Assembly: GCA_000226015.1 (NCBI GenBank)
Contig: JH153089.1
Coordinates: 54,814-101,103, forward strand
Reading direction: 5' to 3'
DNA from: Mnemiopsis leidyi
Taxonomy: Eukaryota > Ctenophora > Tentaculata > Lobata > Bolinopsidae
DNA: 46,290 nt
Positions 21,714-31,872 of this stretch are shown here, in pieces. A program made the position numbers and the translations under genes. Under the pieces are notes generated by a model. The model worked only from the letters and a program-made list of their open reading frames with translations, searched no databases and was not told where the DNA came from. How positions within the stretch are numbered: the first letter of the stretch is position 1; each line of letters begins with the position of its first letter.

Positions 21714-24700
21714 ATGGGTATTGAAGACCTAGGACTGTTGTTGGAGAACATCGAGGAATATGTCATGGAGCAAAAGAAAGTTGTAAGTATGAAAAGTATA
21801 AGACGGTTTTAAATTAATAACTTGTGTCTACTTAAGAGTTGGCCCTTTTTTGCTGTATGTCTTAAAACCTGCTCTCTATGACAGTGCTGCCCCTAAATAT
21901 TTTAGAATCAAGCAGGCTAAAACATGCAGTTCTTATGTTTTATAGCCTGGTGTGCAATTAATTTCTGTAAATTATCAGCACTAACTTCAACTCTGTCGTT
22001 ACTTAAATGTTTTAAATACTCAACGCCTTAACCAACCCAATGTCAATTTCAATTTGCAGCGTCCTTTAAATGTATTGAATAGAGAAAGGTATTTTGGGGG
22101 AGGAGTCACAAATCAGCAAATCGTTTATATCACTTGATAGCATTGCTCGATCTTAATTTGCCGACCTAACTTCTTATTGGTCAGTCGCTGTCACATGATA
22201 TGAACATTTTGTAACCCTTCCCCAAAAATTCCTATCTCTATTTATCTCGTGCTATATCAGAAGTAGGGGCAATTTGAATAATCAATATTATCAGTATAAC
22301 TATAGAATATTATTTGATTGTTGTTACTAACTGTTGTTTTGTTCGTATGATTAATATATTTTTGGCGTTAGTGATTTGGTGCCCTGATAAAAGAACCGGA
22401 TTCTTCCAGGAAGCACCCTGTAACACATTGACTAAATGCCTCTTTCCATATATTTTAAATTATTAATTATCATATGCTGTACTGTGTCACGAATCTTAAT
22501 GTTCAATTCAATTCAACCACTTCAAATAATTACTTGTTTTTATTTCAGGTGACTTACAAATGGCTAAGCCGAACATTCTCACTCAATGTAAACCAAGCTA
22601 AGCAGTAAGTTATATTTTTTAACCGATTTAATATGTTGTGTCGTATTGAATATGCATAAGACGATAACTTGGCCGGCATGGTATGGCGCTGGGATCATTA
22701 TCGTAATGTTAAAAGACTAATTATGGCGTAATATTGTATGCTGAAGCCCCTGTCAAATTTTAACGCTGCTTGTTTTCATCTCTTGCCGGAACTGTAAAAA
22801 AAGAAAGTTCAAGTAAGTGGCAAGCTTCTAAGTTCGGGATAGCCTGTAGCTGGCAATGCCTCACACAAGTGCAAGTAAGCCGGTAGATAAATCATGCTAG
22901 GCACGTGACCAAAATGACGGTAGTCATCCAGTGAAGTCGCTTTTTGCTGCAGTCTGCAACAATTAGTGCAGCTCCCCATTTAACACTCACACACAGTTTC
23001 TTGAGCTTTGGCTGGGTGGACCGTGAGCCTGCATAGATCCGATATAATCCTTAGCTGAGTGTCAAAATGCTCATCCCACAACTAGGCAGCACTGGGATTC
23101 AAACTCGCAACCTGTCGATTACGAAACTGTCATCCTAATTAACTGGGCTACCTGGCCGTTTAAATAGCACATTATTTTTAAGGATTTTCACGTTCTTGCG
23201 AATATTTTTAAATACATATGTTTTAAACTATTTCAACACAACAAATTAAATACATTTCTTGAGAACATGAATGTGATGTAGTATAAACATTGAAACGTCG
23301 ACTAACATTTCCTAAATCGAGCTCGTTTACCTTGTCGCTAGAATGTGAAAAAGAACATTTTTAAAAGAAATTTCTAACAATAATTATCACACAACATGGG
23401 ACTAATGAATAATTTTCCTATCCGGAAACTACATCACTTTTAAGGGATTGTGAAACTTTGAAATCATACAATGCACGATTTTGCTAGTACTTCAGTTAAT
23501 ATTTTTTCAATTGCCCATAATTTTCGGACATTTTTGCGACCCCTAAAGCTTCCAGAGTTCGCTATGTTGCGTGTGTTGAGCCCTTTATTTCGCCACTGCA
23601 GAAGACATCTTGCTTCATCTTATTGTTTGCTATGTATGAAATGTAAATCGGTTTCGTATCCACTGCATCACATTTTACTGGGGGAAATTTTAGTAGATTG
23701 GTAAAGAGAGAATTGCCGATATACGGGTAGTAAAAGGCATATAGCCGGCCGTATATCGGCCATATACCGGCCGTATATCGGCCATATACCGGCCGTATAT
23801 AGGCCTTATAACGGCCGTGTATCGGCCTTATAACGGCCATTACTAATCTCCCCGTTTCCCGCAAGGGTGATATGTGTTACGGGATACCAACATTAATTGG
23901 CGCAAACGACGATATGAAATAACCAGAGCTCAAAATCTTTAACTAAACTACATGACTGGGGAGAGCACGAGGCCGTCCCGGCCTTATCTCACAGCGGTGC
24001 TACTTCTAAGCGCCGCATCTCCCTACAAAGTTACAGGATACCACCTGTGTGTCATGTACACACTTCCCTGTCTCAATAACTACCCATTTTATACTACGAC
24101 TAGATTTTAAAAGAATAAATCCAATATTCGTGTCCTTTAAAATTTGGCGTAAACTCGCTTAGCATAAGATTCTCAAACGGAAATTTATCCATCTCAAGTA
24201 AATCTTCGAATAAGACAGCCGATTGCCCACCCATTCTACTCTAACACAGAGCACTAAGTGCTGCTATAATTTTGAAGGTGTTTGGGGTGGTAATTTTGAA
24301 GTAGAACCATTGCAGATTGTTGGCGATATTTCACATGAAGCACAAGAACATGAAGCACAAGAGTATACAAGGAGTGTATTATGTCAGTGGAATGAGGCAG
24401 AATTCTCAGGGAGTTCTGGTAAATAAGTTAAAATGATGTTTTATTGAGATTAAACTTATGAATAAATCGTTTGTTTTGAGAGATTTATATTTAGATGATG
24501 CTTATGGAACTATTGCTTGAATTCATATTGCAGAATAAAATTTCCGCAGACGCACCAAGTTTGCCTTGTAAGTGAGGACATGTTAGATGCGACCAAGTCA
24601 CAACTGGAGCCAGTAACAAGTGTTCATCTCTACAGTGTACAGAAGGGTAAACCTAAGGTAACTTTATCTGTCCATAAGCTGATTTTTATCGGAACTGTAT

Positions 24701-27700
24701 TTGCTATCAGTTTCAGTCAGTATTCGCGCTCATTCAGTGATATCAGATATAATCCTGGGCGCCGAACCCGAACAACATTTTCATGAACAAAGTAGACCGG
24801 TTTTCGCGCGAAATTCCAATTTGCCGCCATCTAGTGCGCGGCGCGTTCTTCCCTTATGTCATGTTGAATGACTTGAAAATCGCGTCCTAGATTTCGTTGT
24901 GATCGGCCGTCGGGCAGCAATCTATGATCCTAACTGCTTTATTTTATTGCCTGAAGATGATTTTATACTTCAGAGTACTGCCCCTATGTACAGTGTTGAC
25001 TTTGAGCAGCTGAAGAAGAAAGTCTACGAAACAACCGAGTTAGTAAATAAATTATTTCTCATTAAACTGTACCAAAGATTTGCTTAGTATTTGCTTAGTC
25101 ATCTCAGTTTAAGATCAGTAATAGTATAGAATTTCCCATCCTGTAACCTTTCTTTGTTAGAACGACAACCTACAATATTGAACTTTTTAGATTTTCGATG
25201 GTGCGATGCAAAGAAGCAAAGATCAGTCAAGTTATCAACAACGCCTTGCGTCCGGTTACTCCTCCAGCACTGAAGAACAAAGTCAAAATAATGACTGAGA
25301 AACCGGTCGCGGTAAATTAACTTCCTTTTCTCATTCACTCGTTGTATTAGATGTCTAAATATATTTTTGTTTTTTTGTTTGCAGATTATCACTTTAACGA
25401 AACCCAGTCAAATTAATCTGAACGAATTTGACAAATAAGTTTCATGATATTGCTAATTCGTTTATCGTTTAGATAGACAAAAAGAAGCAGCCCGTCCTAA
25501 ACACAAAGAAAGTTTCTACAGCTAAAAAACCTGTTGAGACTAAAAAAGTGACAGCAAAGAAACAAGAGGGTCTTGCAAACTTCTTTGGAAAAGGTAGATA
25601 TTGTTAAATTCAGCAGTGTTTATGTAATTCTCTTTTTGACTTGTGAAAATAAAGGATTTAATGTGAAAAAAAGGATTTAATGGAAATTCATCGAAATATT
25701 TTGCGTTACTATACCGTCATCAGACCACTCAAATTATTTACGTAGTAATTATTGTTAAGAGTCTATATACAACTACTGATAACGGCATAGTAACGCCAAA
25801 ATATATCGACGAATGTCTATTGAATCCTATGTCCTTTACTCGAGTCAAGAAAAGATTAACAAAAACACTGTTGAACTTAGCTTAACAGTTATCCGATCAT
25901 TCAGGTAGATATTGCAATACAAATTGTCAGTCGGCAGTCGCAGTTATTGTTGATTAGGTCAAACCATTATTTTTCCTTCAATTTTGTTAGAACACTTGAA
26001 ATATTGGCATATGCCGTGCATTTTAAAATTTTTTGAGAATCATCATTGATCATCGATGATTCATCGAAGATCATCAATCGATCGATTTTAACGGTGTTGA
26101 TCATCGCTGACTCAGCGATGATCATGGAGACTTATGATCATCATTGATAAGCGTTGATAATCGATTTGCAGAGAAATTCTACCGCTGATCATCTATGATC
26201 AATATTGATCAATGACTATAATGATAATGTATTGCAGAGTATGATTATCGTGTGTTTTACCCATAATCGATGAATTATCGATAATAAATCGATGATCAAC
26301 GATGTATATTGATCATCGATGATGTTGATCGTTCATCGATTAGCAGAAAAATTCTGCCACTGATCATCGACGATCAATGATGATTTTCCAAATGATTTTA
26401 AATTAAGATGCCTATGCTGAAATCTTTGTTAAATGGCAGTATTACAAGTACTACATGTGTCGCAAACATTGCCAAAACTATTTAACAGGTAAAACGGAGC
26501 CCAAGAAGACCGAACCTAAAAAACAGGAACCTAAAAGCGAGCCTCGTAAACCGGACCCTAAACCGGCTACTAAAAAAGTTGCTCCCAAGGAAGAGCCCTC
26601 TAAACGAAGCTCCCCAAGAAAACAAGCGGGAAAGAAGACGACTTGCAGTCGCCAGCCACTTTTTGTTGACGACGATATCGTGGAAAATGAAGTGGAAGAG
26701 GAACCGATAGTTACCAAGGTAATGTTTTGTGGAGTCTGGAGTGTAATGGAATAATGACCAAATAATAATTTGAAGTATAATCGAGTAATGGAAAATCGTA
26801 GGCAACGGTCCCGCTCAATGATTTGGAAAGTGTCCGAATTTGGCTAATTCAACTTCAAATTTTCAGTCTAAATCCAATGGGAATCGTGCTGGGACAAAAA
26901 GAAAACGAGTTATGAAATTTAGTGACGACGACGAGGAGGAAAGTGAAACCAAAACCGAGAGTGAGACTAAAATTGAAGACGAAGGAATATGTCTTGATGA
27001 TGAAGGTTGGTGAGCTATCATTATTCAAGTTAATCAGAATAAGCAAACTTCTCAGTTCGCCACAAAGTTTCTGTCTCTTTTACATATAATATTGGGGATA
27101 TCGCTCTCCTATTTTTCTGATGAAAAGGCCAAACATATACACGGACAAAACAGACAGCACTGCACCTGATCATATCAAATTTTCGAAGTACACTTCAGGG
27201 TTTTTCCAAGATACTTCTATCTTAATATCTTCAAATCTTATAACCACACTTGCAAATACTACGCAGAAGATGTGTCAAAACAAACCTCGCCCGACAAGAA
27301 GAAGCTGAAGGAATCTCCTGTGAACAAGAAACAGAAAGTAAAACGGAAACGTGTGAGAAAACAAGTCGACAAAACGAGTATAAACGATGATGGTTTTATG
27401 GGTAGGTCTAGGGTTATTAAAAATTTTGAGTTTTTTTCGGAACTAAATTTTGTTCTTTGGGTTGCTACTCCCCTGCCCCAGGCCAGTTACCACTTACCAG
27501 GGTAACGCGTTTGTTCTTGTATAAGTTTCCAATATGACACGTTTGTTGAGGCCGTTTTATAGAATTATGCATAAGTTATCTAGTTCGGTTACAATTCACG
27601 GTTAACGCGCTAATTGGGGATATGCGATTTCTCATTTCACTCATCATTATTAAACCAAACATAACCTATTTTTATCTGTGAATGATCTGTACTAATATAT

Positions 27701-27883
27701 AGTGTACCTAACACAACCCTGCCCCCAGTAACGGAGAAAGTTTGGGAAACAGTGAGCTGCACTGACGACGAGGAGGGGAAGGAGGAAGAAGTGAAGATGG
27801 AGACGGAAGAAACAGCGAAGAAAGGGGCTCCTAGTGTGAAGAACAAGCAGAGCAGCCTAATGGGATTCTTCAAGAAGGGCTAA
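21714..27883 (+). CDS. POLD3: DNA polymerase delta subunit 3 (POLD3/p66), complete, 11 exons
   Basis: Accessory subunit of replicative polymerase delta (also shared with polymerase zeta in known animals); tethers the enzyme to PCNA. Exons: 21714-21782, 22549-22604, 24316-24418, 24550-24657, 24974-25038, 25191-25311, 25473-25593, 26489-26718, 26867-27005, 27267-27401, 27729-27883 (TAA), about 433 aa with all phases closing. The N-terminal half matches the family: LENIEEYVMEQKKVVTYKWL, LSRTFSLNVNQAKQ, GVYYVSG, CLVSEDMLDATKSQL, SVHLYSVQKG, FSMVRCKEAK. The second half is Lys/Glu/Pro-rich and disordered, with acidic DDDEEES, KVKRKRVRK and then TEKVWETVSCTDDEE. Two PCNA boxes are visible: QEGLANFF (about residues 205-212) and the C-terminal QSSLMGFF (423-430). 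Exon 3 contains a small internal duplication (MKHK twice). Exon 8 has KTEPKK repeats. The acceptor TATTCAG just before the ATG suggests a 5' UTR intron. Confidence 0.92.
22082..22238. mobile_element. MITE-like element in POLD3 intron 1, relative of the one in the elongase gene
   Basis: The left end GAGAAAGGTATTTTGGGGGA is mirrored by CCCTTCCCCAAAAATTCCTA near the right end. The middle shares GCTCGATCTTAATTTGCC and CTTATTGGT with 8903-9054 in the same orientation. No coding content. Confidence 0.6.
22790..23160 (-). mobile_element. tRNA-derived SINE
   Basis: Read on the minus strand from 23160, the head has an A-box-like TAGCCCAGTTAATTAGGA (23131-23150) and, after a spacer typical of tRNA-derived heads, a B-box-like GGTTGCGAGTTTGAATCC (23095-23112) followed by CAGTGCTGCC. 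This is the internal RNA polymerase III promoter layout of a tRNA-derived head. A body without tRNA resemblance follows to about 22790, where the limit is uncertain. It sits in POLD3 intron 2, antisense to the gene. Confidence 0.75.
23744..23843. repeat. 22-bp GGCC/TATA minisatellite
   Basis: Alternating CGGCCGTATATCGGCCATAT units, with later units changed to GGCCTTATAAC. Each half-unit is nearly palindromic, so the tract can fold on either strand. It lies within POLD3 intron 2. Confidence 0.9.
26030..26375. repeat. ATCGATGATC palindromic tract
   Basis: Dense, irregular copies of GATCATCGATGA, CATCGATGATC and TTGATCA fill about 340 bp of POLD3 intron 7. The run is preceded by ATTGGCATATGC...TTTTAAAA. 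The same lead-in and palindromes restart at about 46195 and run off the window end, so this is a repeat family rather than chance. Confidence 0.75.
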
Positions 27884-28317
27884 AACGTGTCAGATTCAAC
27901 TTTCTGTGAGAGTATGCATTACTGTCAGCCGCGAGAGCGAGTTGAAGCAGATTGAAGACATCAACAACGCCAATGGTTTGAACAATAACTTACATTGGGT
28001 TACCATGGAGACGTGATTGGTATACAGCGATAATACAGTCTGATATCTTATAGTCACCTCTAAGCGAAGTAAGCAGTGTGGTAACCGACACATCAAGTCT
28101 ATCAGCCTGAATTTGATTGTACGATCTCATTAAAAGTACCAGTAGCTGTGAGGTCGATAAGCGCTGGCTCTTTGCCAGTTTGGTAACTGAGTTTTCCGAT
28201 GTGCTGATAACAGAGTTAAGCTTATCCGATAGTAATGACGGATTTTGAATTAAGTTGTCTCTACTAATATTGCACTTGCGTTATTTAAGTTAGTCTTTTT
28301 AGTGAGCGTGTCTTTTT

Positions 28318-28323
28318 AATAAA
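28318..28323 (+). promoter_or_regulatory. Polyadenylation signal AATAAA, POLD3
   Basis: First canonical hexamer after the POLD3 stop, followed by a T/G-rich stretch (TTGTTGTTGTTG) of the kind expected downstream of a cleavage site. Confidence 0.55.
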
Positions 28324-28779
28324 TTTATATTGTTGTTGTTGATACAAATCATTTCTTCTAGAATTATTTCTTAACTTTCTTTTGTACTTCCCACAATTTA
28401 GTATTCGCTGAAATGATTTACAAATAGATTCGCAATGTAGGCTCAAAATATCAGGGGATAATGTGCACGTAACTTAGTGTACTCTCTAGGAAAAGCATGA
28501 CATAGGAACATCTTGACCATTCCCTATATTGCTTCTACGTTTGGAGCAAATTTAACATATTTTACGACTTCAGTGCAACAAAGCATACTCTGAATCAGAA
28601 CTAACTACTGGCAGATCTCAACACCCAAATGTTGACATGCACTCTCGCTAAATTCCTCTCATACCCTGAATACCCCTACCTCAAGTTGCCATTACAACCT
28701 CCGCTTTACTTCACCCACCAATAAACCCGCCTTTCTCCAAAATCTAGACCCTTCGTTATTGCCTGGCAGTGGCCCCCTC

Positions 28780-29335
28780 TAGGGCTAACCTGTCCCCGGG
28801 CCGGCACGAGCGGAACACGTGTTTCGCTGTCTGTGTCACGTGGTACAATTACAATTAGGACCTCCACGTGTAACCAGATACCCAACTTTCACTGCCATTC
28901 CCTCCTCTCTCGGCGGAGCAGCTAACAAATCGTCATGGTAACGAGGCCCCCGTGCAAGAGTCGTTAATTAACTACGCCGGGTAGAGGATGCCCGGTGTGC
29001 GAGGCGTCGTATGTTTGGCCGGAACAATTCAATGCTAGCTCTAGCATAGAAAGAAGCCGATTATTCCTTATATGGAGCGTGAGCCGGAGAACTCGAGAGA
29101 ATTATTCCATATATGGACTAACTGTTGGCTGGATAGTATATCGCACCGTGCCGTGTGTACTGTGTGTGTGTTCTCTTTGTGCACAGTTTGCATGTGTCTC
29201 TGTTTTCCTTTACTGCCAATAAAAACGTCCCGGTAAACCGTATCCCCGGGTCCACGTATCTAAAAACAGTCCCATAACCGGCCCTTAACACCGTCACAAC
29301 CTCTCCACTTTCCCAAATTAACATGCTGAGCTTGC
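28780..29335 (+). repeat. Possible solo LTR
   Basis: A block unlike its AT-rich surroundings has CACGTG boxes, TATATGG boxes, a GT-rich stretch, the polyadenylation hexamer in GCCAATAAAAACG (29217-29222) and a tail ending ...AACA. This is the U3-R-U5 layout of an LTR. I cannot fix the TG...CA ends or a target duplication, and no gag or pol sequence is present, so the call is tentative. Confidence 0.35.
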
Positions 29336-31872
29336 ACCTCAACGTTTCTTTGTGCGCCGTAAAAGGCTCAATTTAATCTAAAAGCTTTGCTGCATGCAGG
29401 TTTTACACTGGTTATACCCTAAATGGCTGTAGTCCCTGATATGGTATTTTTGCTGCTCCTCCTGCTTGTAAGTGCAACACTAGTAAGTAAATGTGATGAG
29501 ATCCATGGTGACGTATGTTAGTGTACAAGAGGGAGCGGTGGGAATATTTGGGAGTATTTTATTTCCAATGTCTGAATGTGACACAGAGAAACAAGTATTT
29601 AATTGTGTGACATGTGTGGCTATCAGCTGTCGGGGCAGTTACCATTAGTGATTTAAAACGCAGATCTTAACCGCTCTGTAAATTAAGAACATGCTAAAAG
29701 TATATCATAAATATGCTGGAAATGAGGGCCTTGCTTCTTGTGCTCTGGTTTTTATTCAAAACTCTTTTCAGTTATCGGATACTGCACTTTGCACATGACT
29801 TTTACAATAGTCTTCTTATTGAAGGTTACTGAATTGACTTTTGTTCGGCGAAACTTCTAGAAGCATGGATTATTGCGCTCTTCTAAATAAGCGTGTATTA
29901 TGGCGTAGCGATAGTTATGGTAACACTTTATTTTCTACACCAAGACTGGCTAATACGTAATACGTATGCATATATTTTTAAAACTATGTCAACAAATTAA
30001 ATCAATTCATTGAGACGGTCCTAAATCCTTCTGCATGCTGGAATCCGTAGTTTCATTAAATATGTGTGCAAGAACTAAAGAGTTAACAGAATCCTATAAC
30101 CTATTATGTACTAACAATAAATTATATAGATAAAGTCCGTCAAAGTCTCTCGTGATACTCAGAATGAAGATTTACGACACAATTGAGCCTAAATGTGTCT
30201 GTACTTGAAGTGATGTATTGATTATGGGCCGTAAATTGATAAGATTGCCTAAACAAATTACATGTACCTGAAATCAAGATAACTGATAATAATTTGTACT
30301 TGTATGAATCGTTGTGAGTGTGTGTGGCGTTGACCGAAATACATCTTTATATTTTTTCTCGTTTTCATTGGCGATGGATGTACGTGGTAAAGTTTAAAGT
30401 CTGTCGCCACGAAGAACTAATTTTACTGAAAGTGAAAGATCTACTGAGCGATAGGAACCTAGGCTACTATTATTTGATGAGACCCTATTAAATAGATATT
30501 CATGATTCAGATTTCAAAATGTTCGGATGATAGTCCTTACTTATAATTCCGTATTACATGGGATCATATGCCTGCTTTGTGTTAGGTCATATCATTTTTT
30601 ATATCTTAAGAAAATATGTAATAATATAACAAAACTTTCACTTGAAACAGACAAGGCTGCAGTAACGATAAATAAATTATCCTAGATTACTGTACTCTCA
30701 ACTTCAAGTTCAAAATTAAACTAGTGAATCTTTAACCAATAAATGCCTGTCACTGTCGCTATGCAGGTTTCCCCTTTATTTTATTGACGGTGAAGGCAGA
30801 AAGATCTTCTAAAATCAGTGCTATCATATTTTTTCCATGATGTTGTAGATCTTTGTTAAGACTGAAACTTAAGCCAAGTTGGTTTCCACATTTATCACAT
30901 CAACTAATAACTTTCACATTTAGTATTTACCCCCTTATACCCCCTATAAAAGCGTGCTATTTAACATTTGGAATCGAGCCAAGTTTATTCGATAAAATAT
31001 AAAATGTCCTCATATCGAAATACAAGAAAGGTTCTATAAAAAGAATGGTATGTAACACTACATTACAATACATACACTACTTCCTATATAAATGTGTGTA
31101 TTAAGGCGTGTGTAAACTTCCTAGCTTATGATGTACAGAGTTTGTGTGTACAATGTTCTATTTATTCGCCTTCCTAGCCTCTCGAAGATGCTGTCTCTGT
31201 ATGTAGGTGGTGTCGAATCTGTGTTTCTTGTTGCTCTTGCAGCAGTTTACTCGGCAGTTTAAACAGTTTCTGGACTATTAGTTAGTTTCAAATTCTTGCT
31301 TCTAGTGTCTAGATATCTGCAGAAATCGGTCAAAAAGTTAATTTTGATTTGACTCCTTTAATAAGTGATCGGGTCTATAGTTTTTAATCTTAACTGAAGT
31401 AGTAGAGGCAGAAAATGTGGCCTGGAGTGCTAATGTATTGCTCATATAAGATACAAACATGAAGTTTCGTTATAGTTTAGAGCTCTAATGACTACTCCCA
31501 AGGGTTCCATGATATAAAAGCCACTCCCTTTCACTACGCTGTATGTGTTATGCTGCTCTAAAGAAACACACTAATTGAACTGAAATTGTACACGGGACAT
31601 GTGAATCTGGAAGTCTGGTTGGGATACAAGGTAAGATTCCGTGATCACATTATTTTTACTGTTCAGTGTACCTTAAACTGTTCTTCTGTGCTTGTTTTTT
31701 CATCTATTAAACTTAATTGCTTCTCGCTCCAGAAAATACCACATCCTCAACTGAATTTTCTCTTTATCGAATATCGTTGACAACGTGGTAAATAAAGAAA
31801 TCTCCAGGTTACAAAGAATAGGATCCGATACTCCCTCTGCTCCCTCTGACAACACATTATTGGTTATTGGTT

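Larger units (their letters stand above)
27884..31732. other. Intergenic region after POLD3; one LTR-like tract, no gene supported
   Basis: AATAAA at 28318-28323 is a likely POLD3 polyadenylation signal, giving a 3' UTR of about 440 bp. The block 28780-29335 is GC-richer than its surroundings and is listed separately. From 29400 to 31580 the sequence is AT-rich, with no exon set that holds phase. Confidence 0.5.

Noticed and set aside
23060-23160. A functional tRNA gene on the minus strand
   Set aside because: A- and B-box-like blocks are present, but the acceptor and anticodon stems do not pair convincingly and a long non-tRNA body follows; a SINE head explains it better.
26478-26805. Minus-strand frames opposite POLD3 exon 8
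   Set aside because: Antisense shadows of a Lys/Pro/Glu-rich repetitive exon whose sense strand fits POLD3 in phase.
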